A DNA stretch of 64,000 nt from Arthrobacter sp. NtRootA1 (GCF_019976975.1 NZ_AP024630.1:310001-374000); one strand, 5' to 3'. Counted from the first letter of the stretch, positions 17,374 to 26,395 are shown. Notes: generated from the letters alone by a model not told the origin. Numbers and translations are program-made.

Positions 17374-17584
17374 TACGGATACTCCCTGTCCTTGCTTGGA
17401 CTGCTTCCGTGAGTGCACCCAAGTCTACGCCGGGTGGGCTCTCTTGAGAGGTCCGCTCTGCGCTGAATCCTCGCCCGGAAACGCGCAGAACAAGCCTCTT
17501 AACGGGCACATACAAAGCTGGCTGTGGCATAGGCTGAACGCAGTAGTTCTCCGCGAAACGACTAACTGCCAAGCAGAGGTGAAG

Positions 17585-18400
17585 ATGCCCAAGCGACCCA
17601 ACCCGGCGGTGAAGATCGCCCAAGAGACAGCCCATAACGCAGTATTCGACGCCCAAGGCAACACCAAGCCGGGCGTACACAATGTCTTGCTGCGCGCCGT
17701 CGAAATCCAGCGGCCACTTGTCCTGGCAAATCTGCGCAGAATGCAGCGCAGGCATCCAAAAGCAACACCGATACAGCTTGCTGCAAAGTTGGAGCGCGAC
17801 TACCTGGCCGCCATCACCGGCGGGGGAGCTGCCGTGGGGGCCACCGCCGTCGTACCCGGTATCGGAACTGCAGCTTCGCTGGGTCTCTCCGCCCTTGCCA
17901 CGGTCGGGTTTCTGGAGACGACCGCGCTCTATGCATCAACGCTGGCGGAGCTCCACGGCATCCGGCTGACGGATCCGGAACGGGCAAGAACGATGGTCAT
18001 GGCCATCATGCTCGGCGAGGAAGGCACATCGCTGCTGGGCGCCCTCAGCGGCCAGTCCCTGGGACGAGGCAAGGGCGTGACCAATGCCTGGGGCAAGACG
18101 CTCACCAAGAAGATTCCGGGCAGCGGTTTCGGCGTTATCCGCGATGCCATCCAGCGCGCGTTCCTGAAGAACCTCTTGAAGCGGCAAGGCTCTGCCTTCC
18201 TCGGGCGGGCCCTGCCGTTTGGCGTGGGTGCCGTGGTGGGTGGTGCCGGCAATCTGATGATGGGCCGCGCCGTCATCGCAACTGCCAAGGAAGCCTTTGG
18301 GCCGCTGCCCGATACGATTCCCGGCGAACTGCTCGCATCCACCAACGAGACCAACAACAACCTGACGCTGGAAGGCGGTAACAGTGGACCTCAACGCTGA
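17585..18400 (+). CDS. Hypothetical protein with a glycine-rich hydrophobic region
   Basis: This 271-residue protein has a basic N-terminus, a glycine/alanine-rich hydrophobic segment at about residues 78-115 (GGGAAVGATAVVPGIGTAAS), a second near residue 215-230 (GVGAVVGGAGNLMMGRA), and an amphipathic middle. The segments look like glycine-zipper or membrane-inserting helices of an EcsC-like or similar protein; I do not assign a function. The ATG at 17585 has AGAGGTGAAG before it. Its end overlaps pxpA by 17 bases. Confidence 0.75.
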   Translation: MPKRPNPAVKIAQETAHNAVFDAQGNTKPGVHNVLLRAVEIQRPLVLANLRRMQRRHPKATPIQLAAKLERDYLAAITGGGAAVGATAVVPGIGTAASLGLSALATVGFLETTALYASTLAELHGIRLTDPERARTMVMAIMLGEEGTSLLGALSGQSLGRGKGVTNAWGKTLTKKIPGSGFGVIRDAIQRAFLKNLLKRQGSAFLGRALPFGVGAVVGGAGNLMMGRAVIATAKEAFGPLPDTIPGELLASTNETNNNLTLEGGNSGPQR

Positions 18401-19133
18401 TCTGGGGGAGTCGTTCGGCTCCTGGACCATGGGCGACGACGCTTCGATGTTCCGCATCGTGAGCAGCGCCAACGTGGCCTGCGGTTTCCACGCAGGAGAT
18501 CCCCTGACCATGCTGGACAGCTGCCGTGCCGCGTTCGAACTGGACGTCCGCGTTGGCGCACATGTGGGCTATCGGGACCTGGCCGGCTTTGGACGGCGCT
18601 CGCTGGACATGACCTTCGACGAACTGTTCGGCGATGTCCTCTACCAACTCGGCGCCCTGGACGGGATGGCCCATGCAGTGGGGGCTTCCGTGGACTACGT
18701 CAAACCGCACGGCGCGCTGTACAACAGGATCGTCCACGATCCCGACCAAGCTGAGGCCGTGGTTGCTGCAGTCCACGCCTACGATCCCGGGCTGCCGGTG
18801 CTGGGATTGCCGGGCTCGGCGTGGCTGAAGCTGGCCGAGGAATCCGGACACCCGGTCTTCCGGGAAGCATTCGTGGACAGGGCGTACCTTCCGGACGGCA
18901 CGCTGGTCCCGCGATCCGAGGAAGGCGCAGTGCTGCACGATCCCGCCGCGGTGGTTACCCAGGCTGTTCGCCTCGCGACGCGGAAAGAAGTGGTGGCCGT
19001 GGACGGAACGGTTGTCCCGGTAAGTGCCGATTCCCTCTGCATCCATGGTGATACCCCGGGCGCTGTGAACATGGCCGCGGCCGTTCGGGCAGGCTTGGAG
19101 GAGGCTGGGGTGGAGATTGATGCGTTCGCCTAG
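18384..19133 (+). CDS. pxpA: 5-oxoprolinase subunit A (LamB/YcsF family)
   Basis: This 249-residue protein has the full LamB/YcsF pattern: MDLNADLGESFGSW at the start, SANVACGFHAGD, GAHVGYRDLAGFGRR and VKPHGALYN. With PxpB and PxpC it would hydrolyse 5-oxoproline to glutamate using ATP. The GTG start overlaps the previous gene. The next gene is a short PxpC-like protein 36 bases downstream, and no PxpB gene lies between or nearby. Confidence 0.92.
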   Translation: MDLNADLGESFGSWTMGDDASMFRIVSSANVACGFHAGDPLTMLDSCRAAFELDVRVGAHVGYRDLAGFGRRSLDMTFDELFGDVLYQLGALDGMAHAVGASVDYVKPHGALYNRIVHDPDQAEAVVAAVHAYDPGLPVLGLPGSAWLKLAEESGHPVFREAFVDRAYLPDGTLVPRSEEGAVLHDPAAVVTQAVRLATRKEVVAVDGTVVPVSADSLCIHGDTPGAVNMAAAVRAGLEEAGVEIDAFA

Positions 19134-19169
19134 TTTGGTCTGGAACGCACCTTGAAGAGGAGGTTCTAA

Positions 19170-19973
19170 GTGGGTGCCGTTGCTGTTGACCCGGGCCCCT
19201 TGACCCTGGCCGTTGCACCTGACCAGGCACTGGACCGCGCTTCCCTGCACCTTGCCAACGCACTGCTGGGCAACCCTGACTCTGCGGCCGGCTTGGAAAT
19301 ACTTCTGGGTGGTCTCCGGCTCCGGTTCGTCACGGCCTCGGCTCTGTCCGTCACCGGCGCGGAAGGCGTGGTCAAGCTCAACGGCTTCGAACTACCCTTC
19401 AACAAGGCTATTCGCGTCAGCCCCGGGGCGGTGTTGGAGTTTGGGCCGGCGATGTTCGGGATCCGGTACTACCTGGCCGTTCAGGGCGGCATCGAACCCC
19501 AAACGGAACCCCTTCGCGCCAGCGGCACACTGACTTTCAGGCGCTCCCACGGAAACAATATTCCGATCGAGAACCACGCCCCGCGTCGAGCCCTGGACCC
19601 CGAACGTCCGGTGGTGGCCCGAGTAAAGCGCGGTCCGCAAGCCCAAAATTACGACGCCGGTACCTGGCTTCGGCTGACCAGCGAACCATGGATCCTCTCG
19701 CCGGAATCGGACCGGGTAGGTGCCCGGTTGGTGGGGCGCCCACTTGAGCCGGCTGGACGGGCTGGCAGCGCGGATCCGGCCACGACTCCAGCATCCCAAG
19801 GACAACCGTTGCTGTCAGGCTCAGTCCTGCTGCCGGCGTCGGGCTTTCCCGTCATTGCACTGGCTGGGCACCCGCCGACGAGCAAGTCCCCCGTGATCGC
19901 AGTTGTTCGCGACGAAGACCTGGACCTGCTGGGCCAAGCACGTCCGGGACAGATGGTTCATTTGCTGGGGTGA
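19170..19973 (+). CDS. Short PxpC-like carboxyltransferase-domain protein
   Basis: This 267-residue protein aligns by eye with 5-oxoprolinase subunit C (KipA), with the LEILLGGLRLRF, GAVLEFGPAMFGIRYYLAVQGG and C-terminal FPVIALAGHPPTSKSPVIAVV segments. It is shorter than the usual roughly 300 residues. Near the N-terminus the normally conserved QDxGRxGxxxxGVxxxGA block is replaced by PLTLAVAPDQAL, so the protein goes directly from PGPLTL to DRASLHLANALLGN. A strong GAGGAGG precedes the GTG. It may be a degenerate or altered-function subunit. Confidence 0.78.
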   Translation: MGAVAVDPGPLTLAVAPDQALDRASLHLANALLGNPDSAAGLEILLGGLRLRFVTASALSVTGAEGVVKLNGFELPFNKAIRVSPGAVLEFGPAMFGIRYYLAVQGGIEPQTEPLRASGTLTFRRSHGNNIPIENHAPRRALDPERPVVARVKRGPQAQNYDAGTWLRLTSEPWILSPESDRVGARLVGRPLEPAGRAGSADPATTPASQGQPLLSGSVLLPASGFPVIALAGHPPTSKSPVIAVVRDEDLDLLGQARPGQMVHLLG

Positions 19974-19983
19974 GCCGCCTTTC

Positions 19984-21339
19984 CTAGCCAAACAGCAGGT
20001 GCGCCACGGTGAAGATCGCGAGGCCGGCCAGGGCACCCACAACGGTTCCGTTGATGCGGATGTACTGGAGGTCCTTGCCAACCTGCAGCTCGATCTTCTG
20101 CGATGTTTCCTCGGCATCCCATCGGGCAACCGTGTCCGAGATGACGCCGGCGATGTCCGATCTGTACGTGTTCACGAGGTAGCCCGCGGCGTCGCCGATC
20201 CACGCGTTGATTTTCCCGGCGAGTTCGTCGTCGTTGACCAGCCGCGAACCGAAGTCCCGGACGGCGCTCTTGAACCGCTGGCTGAGTTCGCTGTCCGGAT
20301 CGTCGACGGCGGTGAGCAGCGCATTCTTCACTGTTCCCCAGGTGCGCGAGGCCAGTTCCCTGACTTCAGGATCACCAAGGATCTGGGCCTTGATGGTCTC
20401 GGCGCGCTCGATCATGGCCGGATCATGCTGCAGGTCCTGCGCCAGGTCCGTCAGGTAAGCGTCGATCGATTTGCGCACTTGATGGTTCTGGTCATTTTGC
20501 ACCGCGCGTACGAACTTCAGGAGCTCTACGTAGACCTTGTCGCTCACCAGCCCGTCCACGAACGTCGGCACCCACACCGGTGAACGGTCCGAAACCAGCC
20601 GGTTGACCGTTGCATGGTTGGCATCCATCCAATCGGCGGCACGGTCAACCAGCAGGTCCACCAGCTTGTGGTGATGACCATCGGCGAAGATGCGTTCGGC
20701 CATCCGCCCCACGGGCGGTCCCCAAGGCGGGGTGAGCAGGTGCTTGCGGACCATGCCTTCGATGACCGCCTGCACGTCGTCGTCATTCAGCACGGTGAAC
20801 GCGCCCCGGATCATCGCGCCGCCTTCCTTGGCCACACGTTCGGCACCTCCGGGCCCGGACAGCCAACGGCCCGCCTTACGGGCAACGTCAATGCTCGCCA
20901 ACTTGTCCTGCACAACCTCCTGGGACAGGAAATTGCTCTCCACGAACTCACTCAGTGATTCGCCGATCTGGTCCTTGCGGCGCGGAATGATGGCTGTATG
21001 CGGGATCTTCAAGCCCATGGGGTACTTGAACAGCGCCGTGACCGCGAACCAGTCAGCCAAAGCGCCCACCATGCCACCCTCGGCCGCAGCCCTCACGTAC
21101 TCAAGCCACGGGTACTGCTTCTGGAAAGCGAACGCCACCATGAACACAATGGCCATGCCTATCAACAGCGCCAGGGCCAGCCGTTTCATGCGGCGTAGGG
21201 CGGCTGCCTTTTCCTCGTCTCCGGCAGAACGGCCGACGACGGCGGGCCCCGGTTGAGCGGCTCCGGAAGCTGTCGCTTGGGCTGGCTGGGCGTGGTTGGT
21301 GACGTCTTCGGCTGGGATTTGTTCAGAGTTCACCTGCAT
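19984..21339 (-). CDS. DUF445 family membrane protein
   Basis: This 451-residue protein has a polar N-terminus, one strong membrane helix at about residues 55-75 (LALALLIGMAIVFMVAFAF), the DUF445 signature GGMVGALADWFAVTALFKYP, a long helical middle and a C-terminal membrane helix. It resembles YjiN-like proteins of unknown function. It converges on the pxpC-like gene with ten bases between stops. Confidence 0.87.
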   Translation of the reverse strand: MQVNSEQIPAEDVTNHAQPAQATASGAAQPGPAVVGRSAGDEEKAAALRRMKRLALALLIGMAIVFMVAFAFQKQYPWLEYVRAAAEGGMVGALADWFAVTALFKYPMGLKIPHTAIIPRRKDQIGESLSEFVESNFLSQEVVQDKLASIDVARKAGRWLSGPGGAERVAKEGGAMIRGAFTVLNDDDVQAVIEGMVRKHLLTPPWGPPVGRMAERIFADGHHHKLVDLLVDRAADWMDANHATVNRLVSDRSPVWVPTFVDGLVSDKVYVELLKFVRAVQNDQNHQVRKSIDAYLTDLAQDLQHDPAMIERAETIKAQILGDPEVRELASRTWGTVKNALLTAVDDPDSELSQRFKSAVRDFGSRLVNDDELAGKINAWIGDAAGYLVNTYRSDIAGVISDTVARWDAEETSQKIELQVGKDLQYIRINGTVVGALAGLAIFTVAHLLFG

Positions 21340-21388
21340 TAGCCCAGCGTAGCCCCGTGCGTGCAGCCGCGTGGGCTACGGTGGCTGC

Positions 21389-22279
21389 ATGACTAGCGAC
21401 GACTCCGCCCCTCGCCGGCCCAAGGTCTATGCACACCGCGGTGCCAGTGTTGCATTCGCGGAACACACACGTGCGGCATACCTTAAGGCGATTGCGGACG
21501 GAGCTGACGGCGTTGAGTGCGACGTTCACTTGACCCGGGACCAGCACGTCGTCCTTCTCCATGATGCCAACCTGGACCGCACTTCCACCGGCACCGGACC
21601 GGTCTCGGAGAAGACGCTCGAGGAACTCCGGGCCTTGGACTTCTCCTCCTGGAAGGGCGCTCGGATACCCGACGCGTACGGCGGAATCGCTGACCAATTC
21701 CTTACCTTGCCGGAACTCCTGGACATTCTGCGTGGCGCCGGGCGCGAGATTGGTTTGGCGATTGAGCTCAAGCACCCCAGCCCCTACCAGCTCAACCTTG
21801 AGGACCGGGTTATCGAGCTGCTGCTCAGTGAGGGATGGACGCCCGGGGAGTCCCGCCTGGAGAACATCCACGTTTCTTTCATGAGCTTTGATTCCGACTC
21901 GATCCAGCACCTGTTGACCAAGGTCCCACCCCAGCACGTTTGCCAATTGGTGGACAATTTCTCGGTGCAGGAGCTTCGGCAAGAACTGGGCCTGGGGCCG
22001 ATCACGGCAGGTGCGGTGGCCAACGTCATGAAGGCAACGCAGCTGGACGCCGAACGCGTTTTGGATCTCGGTGAGGTAGGAATCGCCGGACCGGGCATCG
22101 ACTACGTGCGGGAACACGCCAGCAACGTCCAACGGTGGTTGGAATCCGGCAGGGTGTTCAGGGTCTGGACCGTGGACTCGGAGAACGACGTAGCTCTTTG
22201 CCAGGGGTTGGGCATCCATGAGATCACCACGAACAAACCCGCGCAGGTCTTGGCCCAGCTTCAGGTCCCAAGCAGATAA
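21389..22279 (+). CDS. Glycerophosphodiester phosphodiesterase
   Basis: This 296-residue GDPD-fold enzyme would hydrolyse glycerophosphodiesters to glycerol-3-phosphate and an alcohol. Metal and catalytic residues are visible in YAHRGAS, VECDVHLTRD and LLHDANLDRTSTG, with AIELKHP and VWTVDSENDV further on. ATG 21389 begins MTSDDSAPRRPKVYAHRG. There is no signal peptide, so it is cytosolic. The PENT motif common in this family is replaced by AEHT. Confidence 0.9.
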   Translation: MTSDDSAPRRPKVYAHRGASVAFAEHTRAAYLKAIADGADGVECDVHLTRDQHVVLLHDANLDRTSTGTGPVSEKTLEELRALDFSSWKGARIPDAYGGIADQFLTLPELLDILRGAGREIGLAIELKHPSPYQLNLEDRVIELLLSEGWTPGESRLENIHVSFMSFDSDSIQHLLTKVPPQHVCQLVDNFSVQELRQELGLGPITAGAVANVMKATQLDAERVLDLGEVGIAGPGIDYVREHASNVQRWLESGRVFRVWTVDSENDVALCQGLGIHEITTNKPAQVLAQLQVPSR

Positions 22280-22322
22280 CACCGAACTTTGGGCCCCACC
22301 GCGCTTGTGATTGAGTGGTCTC

Positions 22323-22757
22323 ATGTCATTCCGCTGGTCAGCCCGTGCCACCCAAACCACTTCCGCAATCGGTCTGAGCGCACTTCTCCTGGCCAGTGCC
22401 ATGAAGCATTTCCGCACACCTGGGTTCTACTACCCGGTCGTGCCTGAATACTTGTGCCGCAGCGACGAGCCGGGGAGCCAGCCAAATGGTCCCCTGGCTC
22501 TTATGTCCCGTGAGGAATGGGTCGCCTCCAGCGGCCTGCTCGAGGCGACTGCCGCCGTCGGGCTCCTCATCCCCGCCACCCGAAAAGTGGCTGCGGACGC
22601 CACGACAGCCATGTTTACCGTATTCCTTGCAGGGCATATTGATGCTCTCCGCCGTGCATACGGCCCCGACGGCAGGCCCAGCCAACGACGCGTCCACACG
22701 CTGAGATTGCCGCTTCAGGTTCCGCTCATCCTGTGGTCCTGGAGCCTGCGGAAGTGA
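22323..22757 (+). CDS. DoxX-like small membrane protein
   Basis: This 144-residue protein has four likely membrane helices and the pattern of DoxX-like proteins (SALLLASAMKHFRTPGFYYPVVP, GLLEATAAVGLLIPATRKVAA). The function is not established. Its stop overlaps the GTG of azlC (GTGA), suggesting co-translation with the branched-chain amino acid exporter genes. Confidence 0.78.
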   Translation: MSFRWSARATQTTSAIGLSALLLASAMKHFRTPGFYYPVVPEYLCRSDEPGSQPNGPLALMSREEWVASSGLLEATAAVGLLIPATRKVAADATTAMFTVFLAGHIDALRRAYGPDGRPSQRRVHTLRLPLQVPLILWSWSLRK

Positions 22758-23536
22758 GTGGAGGTCCAGCAGTTCCCTTGAAACTCAGGGACTCCCCAGC
22801 TTTCAAGATTGCCCTGTCGCTGAGCATTGCCACGGGCCTTTATGGCGTGTCCTTTGGCGCCCTTTCTGTGGCGTCAGGCTTCGATTTCTTCCAAACAATG
22901 GTGCTGAGTCTTCTGTTGTTCAGTGGGGGCTCACAGTTCGCGTTCATCGGAGTAGTGGCCGGTGGCGGATCCGGCGTGGCAGCCATGACGGCCAGCGCTT
23001 TGCTCGGACTGCGTAACGGCATATATGGCATGCAGATCAATGCAATGCTGCGTCCACGTGGATGGCGTCGCTACATCTCAGCCCATGTCACCATCGATGA
23101 GTCAACTGCGACGGCGTCCGGACAGTCGGACCCCGACGAGCAACGCCGCGGGTTTTGGACTGCCGGCATCGGAATATTCATTCTTTGGAATATCTTCACT
23201 GCCATCGGCGCCTTGGCCGGTGATGCGATGGGTGATCCCAAGCAGTGGGGCCTGGACGGCGCCGCGGTTGCTGCGTTCCTGGCGTTGCTGTGGCCGAGGC
23301 TGAAGGGACGCGAACCCTGGGCCATAGCCGCTGCCTGCGCTCTTGCGACCATCCTCGCCGTGCCGTTTGTTCCTTCGGGAGTTCCCATTCTGGTGGCTGC
23401 GCTGGTGGCCGGTGTGATCGGTTGGTTCAGCCACGCAAGGATGGACGAGGGCCTTGAGCCGGACGTAGATCCATACGCAGAAAAGCGAGAGCACGGGCAT
23501 GGACACAGCCGCAGCGGGAACGGGGGAGACCAGTGA
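22754..23536 (+). CDS. azlC: AzlC-family branched-chain amino acid exporter, large subunit
   Basis: This 260-residue protein has the AzlC pattern (TGLYGVSFGALSVASG, LLLFSGGSQFAFIGVV, LGLRNGIYGM). AzlC and AzlD together export branched-chain amino acids. It starts at GTG 22754, overlapping the preceding stop by four bases, and its end overlaps azlD in the same way. The C-terminus is a hydrophilic His/Gly-rich tail (EHGHGHSRSGNGG) beyond the last helix. Confidence 0.88.
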   Translation: MSGGPAVPLKLRDSPAFKIALSLSIATGLYGVSFGALSVASGFDFFQTMVLSLLLFSGGSQFAFIGVVAGGGSGVAAMTASALLGLRNGIYGMQINAMLRPRGWRRYISAHVTIDESTATASGQSDPDEQRRGFWTAGIGIFILWNIFTAIGALAGDAMGDPKQWGLDGAAVAAFLALLWPRLKGREPWAIAAACALATILAVPFVPSGVPILVAALVAGVIGWFSHARMDEGLEPDVDPYAEKREHGHGHSRSGNGGDQ

Positions 23537-23844
23537 ACCTCTGGCTCTGGATACTCATCGCCTGCGCGCTTGCCTACCTCACCAAACTGGTGGGCTACTT
23601 TGTCCCGGCCAAGCTGCTGCAGAGCCCCAGGATCATGCACATCGCAGGCACTATGACCATTGGGTTGTTGGCGTCCCTCACCGTGGTGAATGCCCTCGCG
23701 TCCGGACAAGGTCTGGTGTTGGACGCCCGCATCGGCGCACTGGCGGCGGCCGCCGTCGCTCTTTGGCTTCGCGCGCCATTCCTGGTGGTGGTTATTTCCG
23801 GTGCTGCCGCAGCGGCACTGCTGAGGCTGCTCGGCTGGGGCTAG
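23533..23844 (+). CDS. azlD: AzlD-domain protein, exporter small subunit
   Basis: This 103-residue protein has three or four membrane helices and the AzlD pattern (LACALAYLTKLVGYFVP, TMTIGLLASLTVVNAL). Its GTG overlaps the azlC stop by four bases. It converges on the TetR gene with three bases between stops. Confidence 0.87.
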   Translation: MNLWLWILIACALAYLTKLVGYFVPAKLLQSPRIMHIAGTMTIGLLASLTVVNALASGQGLVLDARIGALAAAAVALWLRAPFLVVVISGAAAAALLRLLGWG

Positions 23845-23847
23845 AAG

Positions 23848-24477
23848 TTAGACGTCCTCCGTCAGGGTCACGCCTGGGATGGGTGATTGTTCGGGGAGTG
23901 GGCGGGACGGACGTTCGGTCCGGATGGCGTCTTCAATGAGCGCCACTGGACGTTTCCAGGCTTCGGATCCAGGTTCCATGGTGTCCACGGCGCCGATCAG
24001 CATGGCAACGAGACGGACCATGTCCTCGATGGTGATATCGCGACGCAGCGAACCCTGGCCCTGACCGCGTTCGAGGAGCGTGGCCATGGAGCCGATGAGG
24101 CCGCCGGTAATGCCCATGAGGAGTCCGCGTCGGCCTGCGACGGCGTCAAGCAGGTTGGCGTCTTCGCTCGCCACCCGCATGACGGCGTCGATGATATTGA
24201 TGAGACCCTCGGCGGCATCCATGCCTTCGAGGGATGCGTCCGCAACAGGATCCACGTGCTGGCGGAGTTGGCGGGAGAGTGCCGCAAGTACCAATTGTTC
24301 TTTATCGGAGAAGTTGCGGAACAGCGTAGCCGGACCAACTCCTGCCGTGGCGGCGATGGTCTGCAGGGGAACTTCGGGGCCATGTTCCCGGAAGCACTGC
24401 CGCGCTGCCGTGATGATTTTGTCCACATTTCGTGCAGCGTCGGCCCTGAGGGGCTTGCGTTCAGAGGGCTGTTCCAT
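23848..24477 (-). CDS. TetR-family transcriptional regulator
   Basis: This 209-residue regulator has a TetR helix-turn-helix at about residues 15-60 (AARQCFREHGPEVPLQTIAA, GVGPATLFRNFSDKEQLV) and a helical ligand domain. ATG 24477 begins MEQPSERKPLRADAARN; longer starts would run through the intergenic region. It is divergent from the thiamine-binding protein, and an inverted repeat CCAGT-N9-ACTGG just before that gene is a possible operator. Its C-terminal part resembles SbtR-like regulators. Confidence 0.87.
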   Translation of the reverse strand: MEQPSERKPLRADAARNVDKIITAARQCFREHGPEVPLQTIAATAGVGPATLFRNFSDKEQLVLAALSRQLRQHVDPVADASLEGMDAAEGLINIIDAVMRVASEDANLLDAVAGRRGLLMGITGGLIGSMATLLERGQGQGSLRRDITIEDMVRLVAMLIGAVDTMEPGSEAWKRPVALIEDAIRTERPSRPLPEQSPIPGVTLTEDV

Positions 24478-24569
24478 GCTTGTCAGGGTAGCAACGGACC
24501 GCGGTTGACCCCTTGTTACGCGGGAGTAGGGCGTTATGTGACAAACCAGTACGTGAAACACTGGATTTC

Positions 24570-24902
24570 ATGTTGCTTGCATTCTCAGTCGCCCCTTCAG
24601 GCCAGCCCGCATCCGCCGCCAACGGCGGACCCACCCCCGATGCCTCCGTGCACGACGCCGTGGCCGCCGCGGTCAAGATCGTCCGGGAGTCCGGATTGCC
24701 GAACCAGACGGACTCGATGTTCACGACCATCGAAGGCGAATGGGATGAAGTCTTTGACGTCGTTAAGCGGGCTACGGAGGCAGTGGGCCGATTCGGCAGC
24801 CGCGTCTCATTGGTGATGAAAGCGGACATCCGGCCCGGATACAGCGGTGAGCTGACCGGCAAGGTGGAGCGTCTGGAAGAGGCCATCTCCACCACGGACT
24901 AG
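24570..24902 (+). CDS. MTH1187-family thiamine-binding protein
   Basis: This 110-residue protein has the ferredoxin-like MTH1187/YkoF pattern (LLAFSVAPSG, HDAVAAAVKIVRESGLPNQTDSMFTTIEGEWDEV). Members bind thiamine or hydroxymethylpyrimidine and often accompany transport genes; none is adjacent here. ATG 24570 places the first strand at the N-terminus as in homologues. Confidence 0.85.
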   Translation: MLLAFSVAPSGQPASAANGGPTPDASVHDAVAAAVKIVRESGLPNQTDSMFTTIEGEWDEVFDVVKRATEAVGRFGSRVSLVMKADIRPGYSGELTGKVERLEEAISTTD

Positions 24903-24941
24903 CTCTTTCCCCCGTCAGTGACGAGTGCAAGACTGGGGGCC

Positions 24942-25613
24942 ATGATTGAACACGTGGCTGAACCCGGTTGGATTGACGTCGAGCATTACCTGACTGACGT
25001 CGTCGTGCGTCCTGATCCGGCCCACAAGCGCGCCCTGACATCTGCAGCCGAGGCGGGCATGCCGCAGATCGAAGTGGCGCCGAACGCCGGCAAGATGCTC
25101 AAGATGCTCGTGCAGTTGTCCGGAGCCAAGCATGTCCTGGAAATTGGTACGTTGGCTGGATTCAGCAGTATCTGGATGGCCCAGGGACTTCCCGACGACG
25201 GCAGGCTGGTGACGTGCGAGTACCTCCAAAAGCATGCTGACGTCGCGCGGGCGAATGTGGACGCTGCGGGAGTGGGGCACAAGGTGGACATCAGGGTGGG
25301 CGCCGCTTTGGACACGCTTCCCACGTTGGTGGGCGAGGAATCGTTCGATTTTGTGTTCATCGACGCGGATAAGGAAAACGACGCCAACTACCTTGACTGG
25401 GCCATCCGTCTTGGCCACCCGGGAACGGTGATCGTGATCGACAACGTCATCTGGGACGGTTCCATCCTGGAGCCTTCACGGGACGAGGTAAACGCGCCGG
25501 GCATCGTCAAGGCCCTGGAAATGCTGGGCCAGGACCCGCGTCTTGATGCCACCGCAATCCAGACTGTGGGCAGCAAGGGCTGGGATGGTTTCGCTATAGC
25601 CAGGGTGCGGTAG
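24942..25613 (+). CDS. O-methyltransferase (SAM-dependent, family 3)
   Basis: This 223-residue protein resembles catechol/caffeoyl-CoA-type O-methyltransferases. The SAM loop is LEIGTLAGFSSIWMA near residue 65, followed by the acidic residue in TCEY and the metal-site motif FVFIDADKENDANYLDW with VIDNVIWDG. The methyl acceptor cannot be predicted. The ATG at 24942 is preceded by GGGGGCC; an in-frame upstream ATG at 24918 is less likely. A GNAT gene follows after three bases. Confidence 0.88.
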   Translation: MIEHVAEPGWIDVEHYLTDVVVRPDPAHKRALTSAAEAGMPQIEVAPNAGKMLKMLVQLSGAKHVLEIGTLAGFSSIWMAQGLPDDGRLVTCEYLQKHADVARANVDAAGVGHKVDIRVGAALDTLPTLVGEESFDFVFIDADKENDANYLDWAIRLGHPGTVIVIDNVIWDGSILEPSRDEVNAPGIVKALEMLGQDPRLDATAIQTVGSKGWDGFAIARVR

Positions 25614-25616
25614 CCG

Positions 25617-26120
25617 ATGGATTTCACGCTGCGCCCGGCAACGGTTGACGACGCTGAAGCTATGACCGTCATGCATGTCCAGTCGTGGCGGGAGAGTTAT
25701 GGGCATTTGCTGCCGCCGGAATTCTTCGCGAAGCAGGAAGCTGCCCTGCCGGACAGGATCGAGCGGTACAGGGCGTCGATCTCGGCAGGCCATCCGCGGA
25801 TGCTGGCCCATGATCCCGATGGTGAATTGGTAGGAATCGCGGCTTCAGGACCGGGAAGGGACGAGGACAGCCCCTGCGACTTGGAGCTGTTTATGCTCTA
25901 CACCCTCCAACGGATTCATGGCCGCGGCGTGGGCCAGGCGCTGTTGGACGCGCTCCTGGGTGATGGTCCGGCCTACCTGTGGGTCCTCGATGATAATCCG
26001 CGCGCCCAGGCCTTTTACCGCCGCAACGGCTTCGTGCCCGACGGCAAGCGGCAGCTTTGCGACCCCTCGTGGTACTCACTTCCGGAACACCGGATGGTGC
26101 GGCCCGGCGTCGGGCTTTAA
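25617..26120 (+). CDS. GNAT-family N-acetyltransferase
   Basis: This 167-residue protein has the GNAT core: an N-terminal MDFTLRPATVDDAEAM strand, the acetyl-CoA loop RIHGRGVGQALLDALL and the motif B segment VLDDNPRAQAFYRRNGFV. The substrate is unknown. It follows the methyltransferase by three bases and is probably co-transcribed. Confidence 0.87.
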   Translation: MDFTLRPATVDDAEAMTVMHVQSWRESYGHLLPPEFFAKQEAALPDRIERYRASISAGHPRMLAHDPDGELVGIAASGPGRDEDSPCDLELFMLYTLQRIHGRGVGQALLDALLGDGPAYLWVLDDNPRAQAFYRRNGFVPDGKRQLCDPSWYSLPEHRMVRPGVGL

Positions 26121-26140
26121 TTTCTCTGAAGGCCCAGTTG

Positions 26141-26395
26141 TCAGGCGTTGGGCGTTGCCCGCTGACGGTGGCGTGGCCTGGGACGCCTGGCTGCGTGTGG
26201 CTTGGGCAGGAGATGCCGTAGCCGTCCTTGGCGGGCTCCCGGTGACGGTGCCGTGTTGCCGGTTCGTTCGGCCTCGGGGGGTTCCTCCAGGATGCTGGGC
26301 GGTTTGGGCACCCTGGCAATCAGCAGGCAGACCACGGTCAACCAGGCGAACGCGACTGTAAACACCTCCACCCAAACCGATCCCAAAGCTTCCAT
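26141..26395 (-). CDS. Small single-span membrane protein (putative)
   Basis: This 84-residue frame starts MEALGSVWVEVFTVAFAWLT with a convincing membrane helix at residues about 8-28, then an acidic patch and a long Arg/Pro/His-rich basic tail. The tail is compositionally odd and no good ribosome binding site is visible. It could be a real membrane-anchored protein or a chance frame; the N-terminal half looks more like real coding sequence. Confidence 0.35.
   Translation of the reverse strand: MEALGSVWVEVFTVAFAWLTVVCLLIARVPKPPSILEEPPEAERTGNTAPSPGARQGRLRHLLPKPHAARRPRPRHRQRATPNA

Noticed and set aside
19134..19169. A frameshifted pxpB remnant between pxpA and the pxpC-like gene
   Set aside because: Only 36 bases separate the two genes and they contain a ribosome binding site, so no remnant fits; the gene is absent, not broken.
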